NCBI GenBank assembly: GCA_020853075.1 | Contig: JADYZS010000317.1 | Coordinates: forward strand, 1 to 5,958 | Length of the DNA stretch: 5,958 nucleotides | DNA from: Anaerolineae bacterium | Lineage (GTDB): Bacteria > Chloroflexota > Anaerolineae > JADYZS01 | Direction: 5' to 3' | Shown here: one piece after another, positions 1 through 5,629 of the stretch | Position numbering within the stretch: the first letter of the stretch is position 1 | How the letters are laid out: every line of letters starts with the position of its first letter | Made by a program: the position numbers and the translations under genes | Notes under the pieces: model-generated | The model's input: only the letters and a program-made list of their open reading frames with translations | Databases searched by the model: none | Told to the model about the DNA's origin: nothing

Positions 1-1
1 C

Positions 2-313
2 CCTTACTACTACCGTTCGCTTGGAGGCGAAACGGCTACACTGGAGGCAGAGGAGCATGATCGTCGGGCATCACCGCTCTGGATACGCGTTGTAAAGCTA
101 GCAGATGCCACTTATGCGGTCGTACTAACATGGTTCCAGGCCGAGTTTCTACCATCAGGCGAAGGGCTCAGTCTGCGTCGAGGTCGCACAGCCGTCTCAG
201 GTAGTACGCCAGACTCTAGCCTTGTTGAGGCTTTTGTAACTCAGCCTGACCCCATAAGGCATAGCTCTCTAAAAGACAAGGGGCTTGCCGTATCGGAGGT
301 GCGCTATGCCTGA
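2..313 (+). CDS. cmr1: Cmr1 (type III-B RAMP/Cas7-like subunit), C-terminal fragment
   Basis: This is the last 103 residues of a gene that begins before the window. The frame is open from base 2 to a TGA at 311-313. Seen: an arginine/proline motif, RRASPLWIRV (fragment residues 21-30), then a beta-strand-like run (YAVVLTWFQAEFLP) and a polar tail. Known: Cmr1 proteins carry an RRASPL-type motif near the C-terminus. Cmr1 is a double Cas7-like RAMP at the 3'-crRNA head of the Cmr complex, where it contacts Cmr4/Cmr6 and helps bind target RNA. Context supports the call strongly, because cas10/cmr2 follows directly and cmr1 usually leads this operon. The gene overlaps the cmr2 start by 8 nt, which suggests translational coupling. 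The N-terminal RAMP domain and the gene start are not visible, so intactness cannot be judged. Confidence 0.85.
   Translation, partial: PYYYRSLGGETATLEAEEHDRRASPLWIRVVKLADATYAVVLTWFQAEFLPSGEGLSLRRGRTAVSGSTPDSSLVEAFVTQPDPIRHSSLKDKGLAVSEVRYA
295..300 (+). promoter_or_regulatory. Shine-Dalgarno site that decides the cas10/cmr2 start
   Basis: GGAGGT lies 5 nt upstream of the ATG at 306, inside the end of cmr1. An upstream in-frame TTG at 285 would put this motif inside the coding sequence and add seven residues (MPYRRCA) that do not resemble a Cmr2 N-terminus. The ATG at 306 is therefore preferred. Confidence 0.8.
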
Positions 314-2081
314 CGCTATCCTCATCTTCACTTTCAGTCCCATCCAATCCTTCATCACGGAGGCGCGGCGCACCAGCGATCTCTTCGTCGCCAGCCGCAT
401 CCTGGTGAAGTTAGCCAGGGCAGCAGGAGAGGTCATTCGCGGTGAACATGGAACCCTTATCTATCCGGCTGACCTGACCGGCGACGCGCCCAACGTCATC
501 GTCGCGCGCGTGCCCTGGGAACAGGCTGAGCGGATCGCCAGGGATGCGAAAAAGGCTCTTCATAACCAGTGGGGAGAGATTGCCAGCAGTGCCATAGAAA
601 GGATCGCAGCAAAAGGGCCACAGCTAGACGATATTTGGCGCGCGATCTGGAATCGCCAGACCGGGGAAGATTACCTGTGGGAAACCTACTGGGCAGCGGC
701 ATTGATTGAAGATGGAGGCTATGCAGGAGCGTACAAGAAAGCGAGAAATGCGCTGGACGCTACCAAACGCACCCGCGTCTTTGTTCCCGCGGAGGAGCCT
801 GGTATCAAGGACAGCCTCAGCGGTCGGCGCGAGGCGTTGCATACCGCTGAGCTACCGGCTAAGGACACTGAAAAGCGTAAGGGTTACTGGTCGGTATTGA
901 GTAAGAAATGGGGCGCGGCGAAACTGCGTCCCGAAGGGCGCGAGCGCCTGGATGCCATCGGCGCGGTCAAGCGCTTCAGCGGTCTGGCCGAAAGTAAATT
1001 CCCCTCTACCAGCACAGTCGCCAGCGCCGGCTTTCTGAAAGAGGCTTGGCCTTACCTGAAGGATTATCGCGCGGCCATAGAGAAGTTGCTGAGAGAGCAT
1101 ATCTATCGCGTGCGAGATGATCCAGATTGGCCCTACGACGGCGACCTTCTCTTTCGGGAAACATTGGAGCCGGATCGCCTGAAGGATAGCTACGGCCTGG
1201 AGAAGCCGGACGAGAACTTGCGGAAGGATGCCCAGCGCGCCTTAGAGCAAGTATATCGCGAGACCAAGACTCACCCTTCGCCCTATTATGCCATCATCGT
1301 CCTGGATGGCGACGGCATGGGCGAGAGAATCAGCAAGTGCCAAACGGAAGAAGAGCATCGGGATCTAAGCGGCAAACTGGCAAAGTTCACTCAGGCGGCA
1401 AAGGGGATCGTGAGTGAAAGGCCGGCGGAAGGAAAGCATCAAGGACACCTGATCTACGCCGGCGGCGATGACGTGCTGGCCTTAGCGCCCCTCGCCACCG
1501 CCCTGCCGCTGGCACAAGCGCTGGCGGAAACATTCAAGAGCACAAGCATAGGCTCGAAAGACGACAAAGCCACCGCTTCGGCAGGCGTTGCCATCGCGCA
1601 CCACCTCTATCCTCTAGGCGCGGCGTTAGACGCTGCCCGCGAGGCGGAGAAAGCGGCCAAGAGAGTACCGGACAAGGCCGCTGTCTGCGTGCAGGTTTTG
1701 AAGCGGAGCGGCGAGAGGGCGGAGATGCGCAGCAAGTGGGCTGACCTGGGCGAAAATTGGAAGAGAGTGACGGAACACTTGCAGAATGACGAACTCTCGT
1801 CCAGGTTTGCCTACGATGTTCTGAGCGAAGCGCGCATCGTCACCGCGCTGGAAGACAAAAACGCACACCGGGCGATGCTCACGCGCCTGGTCAAGCGCCA
1901 CAAGACGGATAAGCTCAAGGAGATAGGCAGCCTGGTGGAAGCCCTACAGATATGGGCGGAGAAACTGGACGAGAGCGTGCCCAAAGAAGAAGGGGATGGT
2001 AAGGAGATTCCCCAAGGGCTCCTGGAATTGGGCCGCTGGCTCATCTTTGCCCGCTTCGTGGCACAAGGAGGTGGCGAATAA
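306..2081 (+). CDS. cmr2: Cas10/Cmr2, large subunit and cyclic-oligoadenylate synthase of type III-B complex
   Basis: A 591-residue Cas10 of the Cmr2 type. Seen: the family N-terminus (LIFTFSPIQSFITEARRTSDLF, about residues 5-26), a KRF.....KFPSTSTVA segment (about 223-238), the palm strand YYAIIVLDGDGMG (327-339), the GGDD motif (386-389, bases 1461-1472), the palm motif ASAGVAIAHHLYP (about 424-436), and a helical C-terminal domain resembling Cas10 D4. Known: the GGDD palm makes cyclic oligoadenylates from ATP when target RNA binds, and Cmr2 with Cmr3 holds the crRNA 5' handle. Odd: there is no N-terminal HD domain, so the protein is shorter than HD-bearing Cmr2 (about 870 residues in Pyrococcus). 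The expected zinc-finger cysteines are replaced by D169, S172, D216 and G219, and only two cysteines remain (345 and 461). The gene overlaps cmr1 by 8 nt and cmr3 by 1 nt. The start is set by GGAGGT at 295-300. Confidence 0.96.
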   Translation: MPDAILIFTFSPIQSFITEARRTSDLFVASRILVKLARAAGEVIRGEHGTLIYPADLTGDAPNVIVARVPWEQAERIARDAKKALHNQWGEIASSAIERIAAKGPQLDDIWRAIWNRQTGEDYLWETYWAAALIEDGGYAGAYKKARNALDATKRTRVFVPAEEPGIKDSLSGRREALHTAELPAKDTEKRKGYWSVLSKKWGAAKLRPEGRERLDAIGAVKRFSGLAESKFPSTSTVASAGFLKEAWPYLKDYRAAIEKLLREHIYRVRDDPDWPYDGDLLFRETLEPDRLKDSYGLEKPDENLRKDAQRALEQVYRETKTHPSPYYAIIVLDGDGMGERISKCQTEEEHRDLSGKLAKFTQAAKGIVSERPAEGKHQGHLIYAGGDDVLALAPLATALPLAQALAETFKSTSIGSKDDKATASAGVAIAHHLYPLGAALDAAREAEKAAKRVPDKAAVCVQVLKRSGERAEMRSKWADLGENWKRVTEHLQNDELSSRFAYDVLSEARIVTALEDKNAHRAMLTRLVKRHKTDKLKEIGSLVEALQIWAEKLDESVPKEEGDGKEIPQGLLELGRWLIFARFVAQGGGE

Positions 2082-3130
2082 TGTGGCTCTTCCTGGAACC
2101 GATTGACGTCTGGCTCTTTCGCGATGGGCGGCCCTTTGATGCCGGGAGCGATCACCGGGCCGCCAGCCTCTTCCCACCCTACCCCAGCGTCGTGCAGGGC
2201 GCGATCCGCTCGCATCACCTGGTGGTCAAGAATGTGAATCTGCACGATAAGAAAGCCATTGCAGACGCCGTGGGTACTACTGACAACTACAAAGACCTCA
2301 AAATGCGCGGGCCGTTCCTGGCGCGCCGGGAAGGCAGCCATATCGTGCGTTACTTCCCGCAGCCGGCGGATGCCGTGACGGTGGATAAGAAACGGCATAT
2401 TCTCAAGCCCGCCTCTCCTCCCCGCTCGCTGCAGGGTCTCAAGACAAGCGTGCCGACGCCATATCTTCTGGGGCTGGACGATGAGCCGACAAAGGGGGAA
2501 GGTGGGCTCTGGTTACCAGAGGAGAACTTGTTGGCTTATCTAGGGGGTGGTAAGGTTGCCGGTATCCCTGGCGATGCTCTATTTGTGCGTGAATCCCGCT
2601 TTGGCATCGGCCTGGACCATACCAGGCGCACCACCCAAGAGGGCGCGCTCTACGAGGTGGAGTTCATCCGGCCCTGCAAGGACGTGGGTCTTCTGGTGGA
2701 GGTGAATGGCTACGATGAATGGCCTCAAGAGGGTATCCTGCGCATCGGCGGCGAAGGGCACGGCGCGCGTTTCGTTAATCTGAAGGATAACGTATCGTGG
2801 CCTTCGCCCCCCAACCCGCTGCCGCATCGCTTCAAGGTCTATTTCGCCACGCCGACCTATTTTGAGAACGGCTGGCAGCCGCAGACATGGAGCAAGTTCT
2901 TTGAGAGGAGCGTACCGTTGCAGGCAGCCGCGCTCAACCGATACGAGGCCATCGGCGGCCATGATTGGTCTAAAGATCCCAGAAGTGCCGAGGCTCACAA
3001 GCCCTCCCGCCGCTACGTTCCCGCGGGAAGTGTCTATTATTTTGAAGGTGACGCCCGACTGAAGGGGGACGCCATCACCGACTTCGGAGCCGAGATCGGC
3101 TTCGGCCAGATCATCATCAAGGAGTGGTAA
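2081..3130 (+). CDS. cmr3: Cmr3 (Cas5-like RAMP subunit of type III-B complex)
   Basis: A 349-residue protein with typical Cmr3 landmarks. Seen: LFRDGRPFDAG near the N-terminus (12-22); FPPYPSVVQGAIRS (31-44), the usual FPP...GA(I/L)R motif; RESRFGIGLDHTRRT (170-184); YFATPTYFENGW (254-265); a LNRYEAIGGHDW stretch (286-297); and a glycine-containing terminal strand (GFGQIII, 340-346). Known: Cmr3 is a Cas5-like RAMP that pairs with Cmr2 and clamps the 5' tag of the crRNA at the foot of the complex. It is not itself a nuclease. The length is normal for the family. The ATG overlaps the cmr2 stop in TAATG, and AAGGAGGTG at 2065-2073 sits 7 nt before it, indicating coupled translation. The next gene starts 2 nt after the stop. 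I see no truncation or unusual insertion. Confidence 0.95.
   Translation: MWLFLEPIDVWLFRDGRPFDAGSDHRAASLFPPYPSVVQGAIRSHHLVVKNVNLHDKKAIADAVGTTDNYKDLKMRGPFLARREGSHIVRYFPQPADAVTVDKKRHILKPASPPRSLQGLKTSVPTPYLLGLDDEPTKGEGGLWLPEENLLAYLGGGKVAGIPGDALFVRESRFGIGLDHTRRTTQEGALYEVEFIRPCKDVGLLVEVNGYDEWPQEGILRIGGEGHGARFVNLKDNVSWPSPPNPLPHRFKVYFATPTYFENGWQPQTWSKFFERSVPLQAAALNRYEAIGGHDWSKDPRSAEAHKPSRRYVPAGSVYYFEGDARLKGDAITDFGAEIGFGQIIIKEW
3119..3124 (+). promoter_or_regulatory. Shine-Dalgarno site that decides the cmr4 start
   Basis: AAGGAG at the end of cmr3 lies 8 nt before the ATG at 3133. An in-frame GTG at 3124 overlaps this motif and would add only MVT, so the ATG is the better start. Confidence 0.75.
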
Positions 3131-3132
3131 CC

Positions 3133-4158
3133 ATGTTCCAAGCAGCGCGCATGATGTTCATCTACGTAGAGACGCCGCTCCACGCGGGCAGCGGACGCAG
3201 CCTCGGCACCGTGGACCTCCCTATCCAGCGGGAGCGCGCCACGGACTATCCGATGGTGCAGGCCAGCGGCATCAAAGGCTCCCTGCGGGCCGAGACCTAC
3301 ACTAAGGATCCGAAATTTCAAGAGCGGTTTCGTAAGCTGAAGGCCCAATACGAAAACGATATTCCGCCAGAAAAGAGAAACGATGCCGAAGCCAAAGAGA
3401 AGGCAGAAAAGGATGCTCGCCGTCAAGCAGCAAGAGAGACCGGCCTGGAAGCAATCTTCGGCCCGGAGGCGGGCACCAATGCCTCAGAGCACGCGGGCGC
3501 GCTGGCCGTGGGCGACGCGCGCCTCCTCCTCTTCCCGGTGCGCTCGCTGGCGGGTGTCTTCGCCTGGGTCACCAGCCCTGACGCGCTGGCGCGCTTTATG
3601 CGAGACGCAAAGATGACCGGTTTAGACTTGAAATGGGAGAGCACCGCCCCGCAGAAAGACGAAGCCTGGGTCAACGGCAACGACCTGGTGATTGACCCTA
3701 AAGATCCCCACGTTGTACTGGAGGAATTCAGCTTTATAGCCAGGCAGAAGGATCTGGTCGGAACCATTGGTAAATGGTTGGCCGACCACGCACTCCGAGG
3801 TACAGACGAGTATCATCATTGGCGCCAGGTACTGCCCGCAAAACTTTGCATTCTGCCTGAGGACGCTTTCCGCGACTTCGTGCTCTATGCAACCGAGGTG
3901 CAAACACACATTAAGCTAGATCCAGAAAAGAAAACCGTTGCTCAGGGTGCGCTCTGGACCTCCGAAAGCCTGCCGGTGGACACGCTCCTCTATGCGCCGT
4001 TCATGGCAACCCAATCCCGCGAGGCAGGGACACCCCTGCAGGCCGAAGAGGTTTTGCAGAAAATCGTTGACCTGAACCTGGATCGCATCCAACTGGGCGG
4101 CGACGAGACGACGGGGCAAGGTATCGTCGCGCTGCGCTTTGACGGAGGTGAGAAATGA
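3133..4158 (+). CDS. cmr4: Cmr4 (Cas7-like backbone subunit, target-RNA endonuclease)
   Basis: A 341-residue RAMP protein. Seen: TPLHAGSG (14-21), VDLPIQRER (27-35), SGIKGSLR (45-52), IFG (108-110), VGDARLLLFPVRSLAGVFAWVTSP (126-149), GALWTSESLP (272-281) and a C-terminal glycine-rich LGGDETTGQG (321-330). Known: several Cmr4 copies form the crRNA-binding filament and cut target RNA at 6-nt intervals. The catalytic residue is an Asp in this first motif (D26 in Pyrococcus furiosus), which aligns with D28 here, so RNase activity is expected to be intact. Odd: about 55 residues separate SLR from IFG, against roughly 15-17 as I recall the Pyrococcus protein. The extra part is a charged Lys/Glu/Arg/Ala-rich, probably helical segment (about 60-100). 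The start is the ATG with AAGGAG 8 nt upstream. The stop overlaps cmr5 by 4 nt (ATGA). Confidence 0.96.
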   Translation: MFQAARMMFIYVETPLHAGSGRSLGTVDLPIQRERATDYPMVQASGIKGSLRAETYTKDPKFQERFRKLKAQYENDIPPEKRNDAEAKEKAEKDARRQAARETGLEAIFGPEAGTNASEHAGALAVGDARLLLFPVRSLAGVFAWVTSPDALARFMRDAKMTGLDLKWESTAPQKDEAWVNGNDLVIDPKDPHVVLEEFSFIARQKDLVGTIGKWLADHALRGTDEYHHWRQVLPAKLCILPEDAFRDFVLYATEVQTHIKLDPEKKTVAQGALWTSESLPVDTLLYAPFMATQSREAGTPLQAEEVLQKIVDLNLDRIQLGGDETTGQGIVALRFDGGEK

Positions 4159-4529
4159 GCCGGCAACGTTCGTTGGAACAGAAGCGCGCCGCAGAAGCGT
4201 GGTCGCGAGTCAGGCAAATCCAGGAGCACGGCAAGAAGTACGCAAAGGAATACGCCCAGCTCGCCAAGAGCGCGCCGGCAGACATACAGACGAATGGATT
4301 AGGACAGACGTTGGCCTTCTGGCGGGCTAAGGGTAAAGATGAGCACAAAGCATTGTTCCACGATGTCTCCGGTTGGGTCGGCAACCAGGTGAGCCATGGT
4401 CAAAAGTCTGATCTACTTGAGTGGATCGTGAACGAGGCCAGCACCGACGATTATCGCCGCGCCACTGCCGAAGCCATCGCTTTTCTCGCCTGGCTCAAGC
4501 GCTTCGCCGAAGCCGAGTTGGGAGGATGA
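4155..4529 (+). CDS. cmr5: Cmr5 (small all-helical subunit of type III-B complex)
   Basis: A 124-residue protein with no beta-rich RAMP motifs and a predicted all-alpha composition. Seen: an N-terminal helix with RAAEAWSRV (11-19), KKYAKEYAQL (27-36), the family signature TNGLGQTLAFWRAKG (46-60), and a C-terminal segment DDYRRATAEAIAFLAWLKRFAEAEL (98-122), as in Cmr5 proteins (YR..T.EAL.FL.WLKRFA). Known: Cmr5 copies bind along the Cmr4 filament and line the target-RNA channel; they have no catalytic role. The length is normal. GGAGGTG at 4144-4150 precedes the ATG, which overlaps the cmr4 stop by 4 nt (ATGA), so translation is probably coupled to cmr4. An 8-nt gap follows before cmr6. Confidence 0.94.
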   Translation: MSRQRSLEQKRAAEAWSRVRQIQEHGKKYAKEYAQLAKSAPADIQTNGLGQTLAFWRAKGKDEHKALFHDVSGWVGNQVSHGQKSDLLEWIVNEASTDDYRRATAEAIAFLAWLKRFAEAELGG

Positions 4530-4532
4530 GGT
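4528..4532 (+). promoter_or_regulatory. Likely Shine-Dalgarno site of cmr6
   Basis: GAGGT overlaps the cmr5 stop codon and lies 5 nt before the cmr6 ATG at 4538. A stronger GGAGG at 4521-4525 is 12 nt away, which is longer than usual. Either may serve, and this is the only real intergenic step of the operon along with the 2-nt gap before cmr4. Confidence 0.5.
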
Positions 4533-4537
4533 AAACC

Positions 4538-5629
4538 ATGGACGGTTATCCCATACTAGATGCCAGTGCCAAAGCCTGGCGGGCTCACAAGGATAAGCCT
4601 AACCAGAATCCTGGTCTGATCTTTGACCGCTTCGCGCCGGATTGGAGCGGGGATGCCACGCTGAAGAAAGAGGGATTGGAGGCCGTGCGAAAAGCCGCCG
4701 AGAGGGCAGATCGCGATCTTCTCGTCCAATGGAACGCGCGCTGGCAAGCCACCGTGCGCGCCGCCCATGCGGACCCCTTTTCCCTCAAGACCGACTGGCG
4801 CTTCGTGACCGGCCTGGGGCGCAAGGGGCCGTTAGAGGCAGGCTTTACCTTCCACCGCTACGGCTTTCCCATCCTACCCGGCAGCAGCGTCAAGGGGATC
4901 ACCCGCGCCTATGCGTCGCTGGTGGCCGGGCGCGCCGAGTCCGATCCCGATTTCGTAGCGATCTTTGGTCGTGCGCCACAGAAAGGGGAGGACGAAAGTA
5001 TGGCCCAAAGCGGCGGTGCGGTCTTCTTTGACGCCATTCCCAGCAAGGTGCCGACGCTGCAACTGGACATCATGAACCCGCACTATCCCGATTACTACGG
5101 GGATAAACAAGGGAAAACCCCGCCTGCCGATTGGCAGAGCCCGAGGCCGGTCTATTTCCTGACCGTCGCGCCCAACACCGAATTCTGTTTCGCGGTGGGC
5201 TGGCGCGGCGCGTGGGATGATGAGGGGAGACGCCGGCGTGATCTAGCGAAGGAATGGTTGGAATGTGGCCTGAAGGAACTGGGCGCGGGGGCCAAGACCA
5301 GCGCGGGGTATGGGTATTTCGTCAAATCAGAAGTGGTGGCTAAGCCTATCTCAAGGCAAGCGGCCTCCGCTGCAAGCATATCTCCCCCCAAGCCGCCACC
5401 GCCAGCGGTAGCCGAGCCTCAAGTCTGGCACACAGGTATTGTACGTGAGTATCAACCCAATCCGGGGCAAGGGCGACTGGTGGATATCAAGACGGGAGAG
5501 GAGTTGCGCTTTAACCGGCAGGCTATTGAAGAGAAGGGATGGTCGCCAGGAGGAAAGGCCCAGGTTCTATATGCTGTGGAGGAACATGAGGGGCGCAAAC
5601 GCGTAGTCAAGGTGCGGAGGAAACGATAA
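4538..5629 (+). CDS. cmr6: Cmr6 (Cas7-like RAMP subunit) with C-terminal cold-shock-like extension
   Basis: A 363-residue protein made of a Cmr6 core and an extra tail. Seen in the core: NPGLIFDRF (24-32), TGLGRKGPLEAGFTFHRYGFP (91-111), LPGSSVKGITRAYA (113-126), IFG (152-154), GGAVFFDA (169-176), LDIMNPHYPDYYGD (176-189) and the glycine-rich terminal loop ELGAGAKTSAGYGYF (247-261). Known: Cmr6 is a single-copy Cas7-like subunit at the 3'-crRNA end of the Cmr4 filament, next to Cmr1. Odd: the RAMP core ends near residue 262. A low-complexity Ala/Ser/Pro linker (about 263-294, with PPKPPPP at 283-289) follows, then about 65 residues resembling a cold-shock/OB fold (299-363). The ATG has GAGGT 5 nt upstream. 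The stop overlaps the next gene in TAATG. The subunit call is very secure; the tail assignment is an inference. Confidence 0.94.
   Translation: MDGYPILDASAKAWRAHKDKPNQNPGLIFDRFAPDWSGDATLKKEGLEAVRKAAERADRDLLVQWNARWQATVRAAHADPFSLKTDWRFVTGLGRKGPLEAGFTFHRYGFPILPGSSVKGITRAYASLVAGRAESDPDFVAIFGRAPQKGEDESMAQSGGAVFFDAIPSKVPTLQLDIMNPHYPDYYGDKQGKTPPADWQSPRPVYFLTVAPNTEFCFAVGWRGAWDDEGRRRRDLAKEWLECGLKELGAGAKTSAGYGYFVKSEVVAKPISRQAASAASISPPKPPPPAVAEPQVWHTGIVREYQPNPGQGRLVDIKTGEELRFNRQAIEEKGWSPGGKAQVLYAVEEHEGRKRVVKVRRKR
5432..5626 (+). other. Cold-shock/OB-fold-like domain at the Cmr6 C-terminus
   Basis: Cmr6 residues 299-363 line up by eye with a cold-shock domain such as CspA. TGIVREYQPNPGQGRLVD matches the TGIVKWFNADKGFGFI strands 1-2. 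GEELRFNRQAI matches the DVFVHFSAI strand 3. The GW..GGKAQVLYAVEE run matches GQKVSFTIE, and RVVKVR matches the last strand. Spacing is preserved with almost no gaps. The RNP1 and RNP2 aromatics are mostly replaced (GQGRL, LRFNR), although Y305 and F325 remain and the tail is very basic (KVRRKR). Nucleic-acid binding is inferred, not shown. It is separated from the RAMP core by a proline-rich linker. Confidence 0.65.
5616..5620 (+). promoter_or_regulatory. Shine-Dalgarno site of the CARF-like gene
   Basis: GGAGG lies 8 nt before the ATG at 5629 and inside the last codons of cmr6. Together with the TAATG stop-start overlap it supports this start and translational coupling of the putative sensor to the effector operon. 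Confidence 0.7.

Noticed and set aside
285..305. Seven-codon N-terminal extension of Cas10 from a TTG at 285
   Set aside because: The added residues do not look like a Cmr2 N-terminus, and the GGAGGT at 295-300 would lie inside the coding region; it is ideally placed for the ATG at 306.
1599..1613. His-His in the Cas10 palm region (IAHHLYP) as a possible HD nuclease motif
   Set aside because: This is the conserved palm-domain AGVAIAHH..P motif of Cas10, without the rest of an HD signature.
1811..2398. Long minus-strand open frame of 195 codons across the cmr2/cmr3 junction
   Set aside because: It lies opposite two well-supported genes, has no recognisable motif, and its composition is what antisense of GC-rich coding DNA gives.
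3124..3132. GTG start for cmr4 three codons upstream
   Set aside because: It overlaps the AAGGAG ribosome binding site, which is well spaced for the ATG at 3133.
3037..3426. Minus-strand open frame across the cmr3/cmr4 junction
   Set aside because: Shadow of cmr3 and cmr4 with no family motif.
4642..5031. Plus-strand 129-codon frame inside cmr6
   Set aside because: Arginine-rich out-of-frame translation of cmr6, whose own frame carries clear RAMP motifs.
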